Below, piece after piece: positions 11,973 through 23,300 of a stretch of 64,000 bases of DNA. The notes under the pieces are model-generated. The model searched no databases and was not told where the DNA came from. It saw nothing but the letters and a program-made list of their open reading frames with translations. Each line of letters opens with the position of its first letter. The stretch's first letter is position 1. The DNA is taken from contig OX421507.1 of the NCBI GenBank assembly GCA_949126835.1, positions 33,524,082 to 33,588,081 on the forward strand. Reading direction: 5' to 3'. Position numbers and translations under genes: made by a program. Source of the stretch: Anisus vortex (lineage: Eukaryota; Mollusca; Gastropoda; Planorbidae).

Positions 11973-14733
11973 TATGCTACCTGATAAAAACTAACTGTAG
12001 GCTTATGCTACCTGATAAAAACTAACTGTAGGCTTATGCTACCTGATAAAAACTAACTGTAGGCTTATGCTACCTAATAAAAACTAACTGTAGGCTTATG
12101 CTACCTGATAAAAACTAACTGTAGGCTTATGCTACCTGATAAAAACTAACTGTAGGCTTATGCTACCTGATAAAAACTAACTGTATGCTTATGCTACCTA
12201 ATAAAAACTAACTGTAGGCTTATGCTACCTGATAAAAACTAACTGTAGGCTTATGCTACCTAATAAAAACTAACTGTAGGCTTATGCTACCTAATAAAAA
12301 CTAACTGTAGGCTTATGCTACCTGATAAAAACTAACTGTAGGCTTATGCTACCTAATAAAAACTAACTGTAGGCTTATGCTACCTGATAAAAACTAACTG
12401 TAGGCTTATGCTACCTAATAAAAACTAACTGTAGGCTTATGCTACCTGATAAAAACTAACTGTAGGCTTATGCTACCTGATAAAAACTAACTGTAGGCTT
12501 ATGCTACCTAATAAAAACTAACTGTAGGCTTATGCTACCTAATAAAAACTAACTGTAGGCTTATGCTACCTAATAAAAACTAACTGTAGGCTTATGCTAC
12601 CTAATAAAAACTAACTGTAGGCTTATGCTACCTAATAAAAACTAACTGTAGGCTTATGCTACCTGATAAAAACTAACTGTAGGCTTATGCTACCTAATAA
12701 AAACTAACTGTAGGCTTATGCTACCTGATAAAAACTAACTGTAGGCTTATGCTACCTAATAAAAACTAACTGTAGGCTTATGCTACCTGATAAAAACTAA
12801 CTGTAGGCTTATGCTACCTGATAAAAACTAACTGTAGGCTTATGCTGCCTGATAAAAACTAACTGTAGGCTTATGCTACCTGATAAAAACTAACTGAAGG
12901 CTTATGCTACCTGATAAAAACTAACTGTATGCTTATGCTACCTAATAAAAACTAACTGTAGGCTTATGCTACCTGATAAAAACTAACTGTAGGCTTATGC
13001 TACCTGATAAAAACTAACTGTAGGCTTATGCTACCTGATAAAAACTAACTGTAGGCTTATGCTACCTGATAAAAACTAACTGTAGGCTTATGCTACCTGA
13101 TAAAAACTAACTGTAGGCTTATGCTACCTGATAAAAACTAACTGTAGGCTTATGCTACCTGATAAAAACTAACTGTAGGATTATGCTACCTGATAAAAAC
13201 TAACTGTAGGCTTATGCTACCTGATAAAAACTAACTGTAGGCTTATGCTACCTGATAAAAACTAACTGTAGGCTTATGCTACCTAATAAAAACTAACTGT
13301 ATGCTTATGCTACCTAATAAAAACTAACTGTATGCTTATGTTACCTAATAAAAACTAACTGTAGGCTTATGCTACCTGATAAAAACTAACTGTAGGCTTA
13401 TGCTACCTGATAAAAACTAACTGTAGGCTTATGCTACCTGATAAAAACTAACTGTAGGCTTATGCTACCTGATAAAAACTAACTGTAGGCTTATGCTACC
13501 TAATAAAAACTAACTGTAGGCTTATGCTACCTAATAAAAACTAACTGTATGCTTATGCTACCTGATAAAAACTAACTGTAGGCTTATGCTACCTGATAAA
13601 AACTAACTGTAGGCTTATGCTACCTGATAAAAACTAACTGTAGGCTTATGCTACCTGATAAAAACTAACTGTAGGCTTATGCTACCTAATAAAAACTAAC
13701 TGTAGGCTTATGCTACCTAATAAAAACTAACTGTAGGCTTATGCTACCTAATAAAAACTAACTGTAGGCTTATGCTACCTAATAAAAACTAACTGTATGC
13801 TTATGCTACCTAATAAAAACTAACTGTAGGCTTATGCTACCTGATAAAAACTAACTGTAGGCTTATGCTACCTGATAAAAACTAACTGTAGGCTTATGCT
13901 ACCTGATAAAAACTAACTGTAGGCTTATGCTACCTGATAAAAACTAACTGTAGGCTTATGCTACCTAATAAAAACTAACTGTAGGCTTATGCTACCTAAT
14001 AAAAACTAACTACATGCTTATGCTACCTAATAAAAACTAACTGTAGGCTTATGTTTCCTGATAAAAACTAACTGTAGGCTTATGCTACCTGATAAAAACT
14101 AACTGTAGGCTTATGCTACCTGATAAAAACTAACTGTAGGCTTATGCTACCTGATAAAAACTAACTGTAGGCTTATGCTACCTAATAAAAACTAACTGTA
14201 TGCTTATGCTACCTAATAAAAACTAACTGTAGGCTTATGCTACCTAATAAAAACTAACTGTATGCTTATGCTACCTAATAAAAACTAACTGTATGCTTAT
14301 GCTACCTAATAAAAACTAACTGTAGGCTTATGCTACCTAATAAAAACTAACTGTATGCTTATGCTACCTAATAAAAACTAACTGTATGCTTATGCTACCT
14401 GATAAAAACTAACTGTATGCTTATGCTACCTAATAAAAACTAACTGTATGCTTATGCTACCTAATAAAAACTAACTGTATGCTTATGCTACCTAATAAAA
14501 ACTAACTGTAGGCTTATGCTACCTGATAAAAACTAACTGTAGGCTTATGCTACCTAATAAAAACTAACTGTATGCTTATGCTACCTAATAAAAACTAACT
14601 GTATGCTTATGCTACCTAATAAAAACTAACTGTAGGCTTATGCTACCTAATAAAAACTAACTGTAGGCTTATGCTACCTAATAAAAACTAACTGTATGCT
14701 TATGCTACCTAATAAAAACTAACTGTAGGCTTA
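11973..14733. repeat. 31-bp satellite, 89 copies
   Basis: Unit TATGCTACCTRATAAAAACT plus AACTGTAKGCT. First and last unit starts (11973, 14701) differ by 2728 bp, exactly 88 periods, so no net length change has occurred. Variation is mostly two sites: G/A in CCTRATAAA (A makes AATAAA) and G/T in GTAKGC. The T form is concentrated in the 3' half. Confidence 0.97.
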
Positions 14734-14894
14734 CCCCGAGTATGTATATATACAAGTAGTCGAAGTGCATGTTATATAGATCTACCTGTTTGACAAATTA
14801 GGACTGATGAAGCAGAATTGTTCCGTAAGGTAACTAGGTTGTCTATACAATATAGAGTATTGATGTCGAGTAATATCCCATAAGGGTTAGGGTT

Positions 14895-15165
14895 AGGCTT
14901 AGGAGGAGCGCGTTCGACTGGCGAGCCGAAGTTTCTGGGTTCGAATCCTGGTGCAGGCTAGGATTTTTTTCCCGGGACTTGAGGGTGTCACTGAGTCTAC
15001 CCAGATCTGATGGGTACCTGACACTAGTTGGGTAAAGTAAAGGCGGTTGGGCATTGTGCTGGCCAAACATCCCCTCGTATGCCGTGGCTACAGAAACTGG
15101 TGAACGCTGCTTTACCAGCCCTATGATCAGTTTGGTCCGAAGGGTACTTTACATGTTATTCTTAG
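14895..15165 (+). mobile_element. tRNA-derived SINE, near full length
   Basis: Box A-like GGAGGAGCGCGTTCGACTGG, box B GGTTCGAATCCTGG, then CTGATGGGTACCTGACACTA, GGTAAAGTAAAGGCGG and ending GGTCCGAAGGGTACTTTA. One of the best copies in the window. Confidence 0.9.
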
Positions 15166-15334
15166 AATCATTGGACTTTGGACCAGGGAGAAGAAACATG
15201 TAAGCCTATCCAGCCTTATTGAAGTAAAATCAGGGTTCAATCTCGAGACCTTCAGAGAAAGCACTTCAACGCTTGTCAATCAAAATGAACACAATCGTAG
15301 TAGTTGGTTTTGTGTTGGTTTCGTTTAAAACATT

Positions 15335-15430
15335 AATAAAAATTCAAGACTAGACTCAGACCACGGATGTGCGTTGGACGCAATAATCTTCTTTATAGAA
15401 TGAGCGTCTGAAATATATACAATACGAAAA
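15335..15430 (+). mobile_element. LINE 3' tail
   Basis: Has CAAGACTAGACTCAGACCAC, GGACGCAATAATCTTC and an AAATATATACAATAC end. Confidence 0.75.
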
Positions 15431-16210
15431 GGCTTGCTTTTTTTTTCTAGCTAATTTTCTTTTACTTGCAAGCCATTTAACATATTATTGTTCCGATAGC
15501 ACACTGGATCTGCCCCTTTGTTTGATAAACTTCTAAGGACATCTAAATATTATTCTGCCCCCAAAGCTATCACCCCCTTCCTTTTTTCAGGAAATAATTA
15601 TTTACATACCCAAGTAAGCTTACCCATTATGGTAAAATAGCCCCAAAGACCATTGTTGTCCGATTGTTAAAGAATGGTCCATGCGACTTCATGAAATGAA
15701 TAGACATCCCCGAAAGAAAGGCTCAAGTTCACGCGCTGTTAAGATTTCAAGGGGAGATAAGAAAGACAACAACAGAAAAAAAAAGAGGGAGCATTTTTGA
15801 ATGCAGTGTGAACTCGCTTCTCTCCTCTTGGAGTGTCAATAGATGAGTAGATTGTTAGCCAGGTAGTTTCTCTACAAGATCTAGACACAAGATCTGGACC
15901 ATTTTTTGGTCCAAGTAAGTAAATACCGGACAATTGTAGTTAATCGTCCGTTAAGATTTGCAGGATTGAAGCCTGGTCACGTTCAGGTTCTGCTGTTGTT
16001 GTTTTTTTAATTTGCGGGAGAAGGGTTGGGGGCGGGGACTTTAAAGACTTATTTTTTAGGAAATGCGAAACGGCGGTGCATAAAGGTAATGTATTTAGAG
16101 ATTTGATGGCAAATATATTAGCCAGTATTAACATATACAATGATTGATTTACATAAATATATGACTTTGTTATGCTTTGTATAGATATATATAGGTAAAG
16201 ATTTAGTGAG
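15430..16210. other. Intergenic, nothing recognised
   Basis: No frame, splice pair or repeat unit stood out. Confidence 0.4.
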
Positions 16211-16211
16211 A

Positions 16212-16414
16212 GATACAGATAGACAGACAGACAGTCAGACAGACAGACAAAGCGACAGAAAAATCGACAGAAAAATCGACAGAAAAATCGACAGATAAAT
16301 CGACAGACAAATCGACAGACAGACAGACAACAGTCAGACGGACAGACAAACAGACAGACAGACAAATCGACAGACAAATCGACAGACAGACAACAGACAG
16401 ACAGACAAACAGAA

Positions 16415-16453
<39 letters not shown>

Positions 16454-17276
16454 AGATCGACAGACAGACAACAGACATATAGTCAGACAGTCAGACAGAC
16501 AGTCAGACAGAGAGACAGAAAAACAGACAGACAGACACATCGACAGACAGACAGACATACAAACAGACAGACAGACTGACAGACAGAAAGACAGACCGAC
16601 CGACATACCGACAGCTTGACCGACAGACAGACAGTCAGAAAGACAGACAGACAGACAAAAAGACAGACAGACAGATCGACAGAAAAATCGACAGAAAAAT
16701 CGACAGACAAATTGACAGACAAATCGACAGACAGACAGACAACAGTCAGACGGACAGACAAACAAACAGGCAGACAGACAAATCGACAGACAAATCGACA
16801 GACAGACAACAGACAGACAAACAGACTGACAGACAGACAAACAGACAGACAAACAGACAGACAAACAGACAGACAGAAGATCGACAGACAGACAGACAAC
16901 AGACATATAGTCAGACAGACAGACACATCGATAGACAGACAGACAACAGACAGACATACAAACAGACAGACAGACTGACAGACAGACAGAAAGACAGACC
17001 GACCGACATACCGACAGCTAGACCGACCGACAGACAGACAGTCAGAAAGACAGACAGACAGACAAAAAGACATACAGACAGATCGACAGACAACAGACAG
17101 ACAGACAACAGACAGACAGACCGACCGACCGACAGACAGACGGACAGATCGACAGACAGATGGACAGACAGACAGATCGACAGACAGACAACAGACAGAC
17201 AGACCGACCGAACGACAGACAGTCAGACATATAGACAGACAGACAAAAAGACAGACCGACAGACAACAGACAGACA

Positions 17277-17320
<44 letters not shown>

Positions 17321-17531
17321 TCAGACAGACAGACAGACAAACAGACTGACAGACTGACAGACAGACAGACAAATAGACAGACAGAAAAACCGACAGACAG
17401 ACATACAGATCGACAGACAGATCGACAGACAGACAGACAGACAACAGACAGACAGACATATAGACAGATAGGCGGATAGATAGATAGATAGGCCTAGATA
17501 GATGGACAGATAGATAGATAGATAGATAGAT

Positions 17532-17566
<35 letters not shown>

Positions 17567-17567
17567 C

Positions 17568-17654
<87 letters not shown>

Positions 17655-17700
17655 TGATAGAAAGATAGATAGATAGACATATATACGGGCTAAACAGACA
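16212..17700. repeat. Long TCTG/TCTA (CAGA/GATA) microsatellite
   Basis: Roughly 1.25 kb of CAGA with CGACAGA variants, then about 240 bp of GATA (17465-17690). On the minus strand this creates long meaningless frames of CLSV and YLSI repeats. Blocks of a few hundred bases recur, e.g. 16330-16480 and 16740-16890. Confidence 0.97.
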
Positions 17701-17770
17701 GACCGATAGATAGATTGATTGATAGGCAGACAGACCGATATACAGATACATAGCTTTAGTGAGAGGTACA

Positions 17771-17776
<6 letters not shown>

Positions 17777-17828
<52 letters not shown>
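17777..17828. repeat. (GA)n microsatellite
   Basis: About 26 uninterrupted GA units. Confidence 0.95.
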
Positions 17829-17921
17829 CAGCAGTCACATAGATATAAAAATGACAGTAAAAATAGGCATTTAAAATTTTACTCCATTTGTTTTATGTCT
17901 ATATATTTAATAAAAAGTTAC

Positions 17922-17998
17922 TTGGGGTGTACTATGGGGTGTACTATGGGGTGTACTATGGGGTGTACTATGGGGTGTACTATGGGGTGTACTATGGC
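17922..17998. repeat. 12-bp tandem repeat GGGGTGTACTAT
   Basis: Six copies with no visible change except at the ends. Confidence 0.93.
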
Positions 17999-18224
17999 TT
18001 ATTTTTGTCTTTGTACATAAAATGAAAACAAAGTTGGCTCAACGAAAGCCGATTTGTGTTTGTTTGTAGTTTGTATAATCGCGAAATAATTTAATATATT
18101 CCTAAAGATAATCTGTCTTCATTGAACTGGTTCATGGAATTTTATGAATTCCACTTTACAATCTATCCTAGTAATGAAAAAGTTATCATTATATTAATGT
18201 TTAAGTAATACGTCACATCAAATT

Positions 18225-18440
18225 GATTCAAAGGGCCCATGAAGCAGCGTTCATTGGTTTCTGTGGCCATGGAATACTAGGAGATTGTGTGGTCATGACA
18301 ATGCTCAACCGTCTTTGCTTTTCAACGACTAATATCAGGTACCCATCCGAGCTGGGTGGACTCACGGACACCCTCCAGACCCAGGAAAAATCCAAGCCTT
18401 CATCAGGATTCGAACCCAGGAACTTCGGTTTTCCACTCGG
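18225..18440 (-). mobile_element. tRNA-derived SINE, minus orientation
   Basis: GGGCCCATGAAGCAGCGTTC, CAGGTACCCATCCGAGCTGG and GGATTCGAACCCAGGAAC in family order. Confidence 0.85.
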
Positions 18441-19950
18441 CCACCAACACATATAAATATATAGTATTTGCATAATACTCTGTTTAAGTGAACAATGGTA
18501 GGTGTATAGAGGAAAGGGAAGTCTCGCACTTAATAAAAAAAATAATGTCCAATCTAATCTCTAACACACAAAAAGATAAAGTAACAATAATTTGGTATAA
18601 ACGTTATCTTTTTTTTTCTTAAATTTAACAATAAACATAGATCTAATTATATGGCATATGGACATAATTCTCTTTTAAAATAAGCGGCATACGTACAATA
18701 TACTTCATTTATAATCAGAAGTCTATTCATTACATTAAAAGTCGTAAAATAATGATAGATTAAAATTATAAATTCTTGTTGTAAACAAAAGGGCATGTTT
18801 ACAAGACATACAACTTATTTTCAAACTCACCTATGACACTTTCAGTATCAGCCTTTTTAGATTCTTGGATCAAGCGACGCCCGTACGGACACGCCCATGT
18901 TTCTACACACACAAACACACACACACACACACATGCCCGCAAGGACGACGTTGTTAGCCAGATTTTGTGTGTGTGTGACCAGCCATAACAGGTCAAAGAT
19001 CCTTCTGCCAAGAGAGACTTCACGATGCTCGGTCATTGAACTGACCCCTGACCAATTCTTCAAATCTGACAATGGCCATAGAAGGCTAGAACAAACAAAA
19101 GATGAACGGAACAAAAACTTTTCCTTAAAAAAAAATCTAATACGTTAGATGTTATGTTTAAAAAAATATATTTGTTCATGTTTTTTTGGAAGTTGGGTTC
19201 TTGTGACTATACATGTTAAATCTACAATTGCTGGTAGACTAGCTGTAAAGAAAGAGAAAAGAAAGAGATGATATGGAGAAAAAAAGAAATAATAATATAA
19301 AGAATATATAATGTTTCTGTATTTACAGATATACAACATCGAATTCTATGAGCCAAGCAATCCCAGGCTTCTATTTCCATATAGGCTACTGGATGGTTCC
19401 ACACTGTTCTACAAGTATTTAACATCTATGTGAAAGTAATGAGAGCGGGCTTTGTGCTGGCCACACAACCCTCTTCAATATCACCGCTTATGAAACAAGT
19501 GAAACATGTATGACATTTCACTCACTAAAGTATTTCAAGACTAAGTCATTGTTGACAACAACTTAGTAATTCACACTTAACAAAATTCGTTATCAAGTAG
19601 CCCTAAAAATAAACAATTATGCACCCGTTATAAAAATGTATTATAGACATTTATATAGCAAATACATCTAAAAACATACGATCATGGCCTTTATATTAAT
19701 AATCCGCAAATATTACCTATGTGGCATTTAAAAATAATAATTAAAATATAGGCCTACTTCAACGAAATTTGATAGTATTATAATCAATATTGGCCTAGGT
19801 CTACACAATTTTAACATTTTGGTCGCCCTTCCCCTCCCTCCGCTCTTTCTCCCAATCCCTCCATCAAAATTAAGTTTCCACTTCTCCTCCCTTCTCCAGT
19901 TTTCTCTCTACTGTTCACCCCCTTCCCCTGGCCTTCCCTTCCATCTAGAC
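18440..19950. other. Intergenic upstream of the HES-like gene
   Basis: Holds a (CA)n tract at 18906-18932, a SINE scrap at 19440-19490 and a pyrimidine-rich stretch at 19820-19950. A minus-strand GTGAGT near 18830 is not backed by coding signal. Confidence 0.35.
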
Positions 19951-20324
19951 TTTGTTCAAGGTTAATTCAACAGGCGAATGGCGGGATAATCGCATGGTAA
20001 CTGTCCTCCCTTGGCCCCCGCGGGGCGAGCCGCGACTGGCCAGGCGTAGCAGTGGGGAGGGTCATCTGCGATACTCAGGTCAGCCACCCTTGAAAAGAGA
20101 GAAAAAAAAATACAGGGACCTTCGATTCCGATTGCCCAGACGACAAACGTTCATTGCCAGACGTGTCCTCAATTTGAAAGAATAGAATTGTTGTTTGTTT
20201 AAAAAAGGAGTTCAATTGTTTAAAGTAGGTCACACTTAAAGAAAATTGTGACGTGGTGACCTCGATTTGTTCAATTAACAGCGTTCACGCCCCTGGGGCC
20301 TCATCTCCATAATACGGCCTCATA
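19950..20324 (+). promoter_or_regulatory. Probable 5' UTR/promoter region of the HES-like gene
   Basis: This stretch is clearly richer in G and C, and in CpG, than its AT-rich surroundings and lies directly upstream of the proposed first ATG. No clear TATA box and no canonical Su(H) site (GTGGGAA) was found by eye. Assignment rests on position and composition only. Confidence 0.35.
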
Positions 20325-20381
20325 ATGAGGGACAAGGAGATTCGGAATGCCAGAAGTTGTCCTTGGACACTTGAGGAGAAG
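20325..20381 (+). CDS. HES-like gene, coding exon 1
   Basis: It encodes 19 residues starting MRDKEIRNAR and ends in GAGAAG followed by the donor GTGAGT. An in-frame TAA lies four codons upstream of the ATG, so this is the first possible start. The exon ends in phase 0, as exon 2 requires, and intron 1 is about 4.1 kb. This exon is the least certain of the five because it carries no domain; another first exon is possible. Confidence 0.6.
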
Positions 20382-23300
20382 GTGAGTCTTGGATCTTTTA
20401 GTTTCACCAACAGGACTTAGAGACATTCGCGACTTTCATAATTTGTTCACAATAGCCTATGTTATCTAAATATCTGTCGAGTATATTTATAGTTGAGTAT
20501 ATTTACTGTCGAGTATATTTACTGTTGAGTATATTTACTGTTGAGTATATTTATAGTTGAGTATATTTACTGTTGAGTATATTTACTGTTGAGTATATTT
20601 ACTGTTGAGTATATTTACTGTTGAGTATATTTACTGTTGAGTATATTTATAGTTGAGTATATTTACTGTTGAGTATATTTACTGTTGAGTATATTTACTG
20701 TTGAGTATATTTACTGTTGAGTATATTTACTGTTGAGTATATTTACGGTCGAGTATATTTACAGTTGAGTATATTTACTGTTGAGTATATTTACGGTCAA
20801 GTATATTTACTGTTGAGTATATTTACGGTTGAGTATATTTACTGTCGAGTATATTTACAGTTGAGTATATTTACTGTTGAGTATATTTACGGTCAAGTAT
20901 ATTTACTGTTGAGTATATTTACTGTTGAGTATATTTACTGTTGAGTATATTTACTGTTGAGTATATTTACTGTTGAGTATATTTACTGTTGAGTATATTT
21001 ACTGTTGAGTATATTTACTGTTGAGTATATTTTTTTTTACTGTTGAGTATATTTAATGTTGAGTATATTTACTGTTGAGTATATTTAATGTTGAGTATAT
21101 TTACTGTTGAGTATATTTACTGTTGAGTATATTTACAGTTGAGTATATTTACTGTTGAGTATATTTACTGTTGAGTATATTTAATGTTGAGTATATTTAC
21201 TGTTGAGTATATTTACTGTTGAGTATATTTACTGTTGAGTATATTTACTGTTGAGTATATTTATAGTTGAGTATATTTACTGTTGAGTATATTTACAGTT
21301 GAGTATATTTACAGTTGAGTATATTTACTGTTGAGTATATTTACTGTTGAGTATATTTACTGTTGAGTATATTTACTTTTGAGTATATTTACAGTTGAGT
21401 ATATTTACAGTTGAGTATATTTACTGTTGAGTATATTTACTGTTGAGTATATTTACTGTTGAGTATATTTACAGTTGAGTATATTTAATGTTGAGTATAT
21501 TTACTGTTGAGTATATTTACTGTTGAGTATATTTACCAATTTAACACATGAAAAAAAAATATATTCGTTAGAGACATATTTTAACATAAACTATTTAAAA
21601 ATCTATGAAATCCAAACATCTGTTTTATTTAATCCTGAACATTCACCAGAGTACCAACAATTTGTTCATATTTAAATCAAAGAATAAAATGGCATTATCC
21701 CCTCGAAATCACATTATTATTCCCTCTGTCTCTCTCTCCCTCGCCCCACCCTTTCACTCGAACTTTCTTTCTCTCTAACACACCCCTAAAAACGTTATGT
21801 CTCCCAAAGACTCCACACTCTCTGCCTATCAGTTTATCTATCTATCTATCTATCTACCCATCTCAGTAGCGTAGCCAGGGGGGGGGAAGGGGAGCAGGGG
21901 GAGCGGCAGCCACGAAACATAATTTATGCTGTTTCTTTTTTTTTCTTCTTTAAATTGCATCTCTAAAATTTAATTTATTGTAATCATTTTGAATTATTCA
22001 GCGTGCCAACGGCGGGAAAGTCAAACTGATCAACTAAGCTAACATTTTTTTTATAAGACAATTTATTTAGTGCCGTAGCAAGAACAAGACCAAAAGAAAA
22101 GGAGCTTAATAGAGAAAATCATTAAAGCGTTTTATATTTAATAAAAAATTAACCTGTTTGTTATTATCAGCTTTTTTAAAAAAAATCCATTCATAGCTGA
22201 TATATATACCCAATTTCATTACTCAACTTAAACATTAATAGTTATCAACATTTGAATTTAGCTGTGAAGACATTATTTTAGTAATAGATATAAAGTCCTT
22301 AATCTTTGTTCTCAGAATAACTGAGAATTACTTTAACATTATTTTAACCCCGTACAAGAGCATCGACAAGCAATACCATTAAAAGGAAGAAAAACGTAAT
22401 AATTATACAAACTGGGTAGTTATTTTAAAGTTTAAAAATGTACATATACATTATTTAATATTTAGTCATAAAATATTTATATAATTTTCAACTATCTTGT
22501 GTAATTTGATCATTTTAGAGTTATAAATAGTAAGTCATTAATTTTTTTAAAAATAAAACAAAAAAAGAAACATTAAAAATATAAATGTAAAGAAAATGGG
22601 TTGAGTATCTCCCTTCAATTAAATTCTCCAAATTTGATGCTAGTGATACCAAACGAGTTAATTGTTTTAATATAACTAGTGTACCTCTGAAAATGCTCAT
22701 CTATCTTAATTTGCCTTAAATTAGGGAAAGAGTAAAATGTTTTGAAATTGATTTCACGGATAGACGTGCCCAGTTTCAATGCAAATCCATTCCAGTTGCC
22801 CAACACTTCAAGTGCTTTTGGACCCAGTCTTTTAAATGGAAGTTTAACTCATTGAAACGTGTCGCCAAGTCATACAGAAACATTGGCTTCAACAGTCAGT
22901 TTTCCTCATTCAATAACGGAATTTTTTTTTCTAATGCGATACATCTTAATTGCTTCCAGACAAGAAAAGAATATATCCAAGACTTTACCTATACTCCGTA
23001 TGACTTTCTTCTAGAAGAGACTTTAAAAACTATACAATTGACTTATAAGTTTGTCAATTGTATAGTTTTTCAATTGACTATCTTAACAATAGATTTAATC
23101 ACAGATTGCAAGTCCAATGAGGAGAGCCCTGTATACAAACATTCCTGAACTAAAACAGTCGACGTCTAGTGTGATTCCCATGTAGTTCGCAATACAGCAC
23201 CCACTAATTATGCTGACACACTTTGTTTTCACTTGCGTTAAACAATATTCTTGGAGGTCTTTCGCGTGCCACTGAAATAGTTCTGCGTGCCAAGTCTGGC

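Noticed and set aside
11973..14733. CRISPR-like regular array
   Set aside because: Units are directly adjacent with no unique spacers, and the host is a eukaryote; it is a satellite.
16203..17340. Long minus-strand frames of Cys-Leu-Ser-Val repeats, up to 285 codons
   Set aside because: They are the translation of a TCTG microsatellite; several frames are open at once and no start context or splice signals exist.
18799..19114. Minus-strand exon with a GTGAGT donor upstream of the HES gene
   Set aside because: Two frames are open through a CA repeat, no acceptor or partner exon fits, and the peptide shows no family signal.
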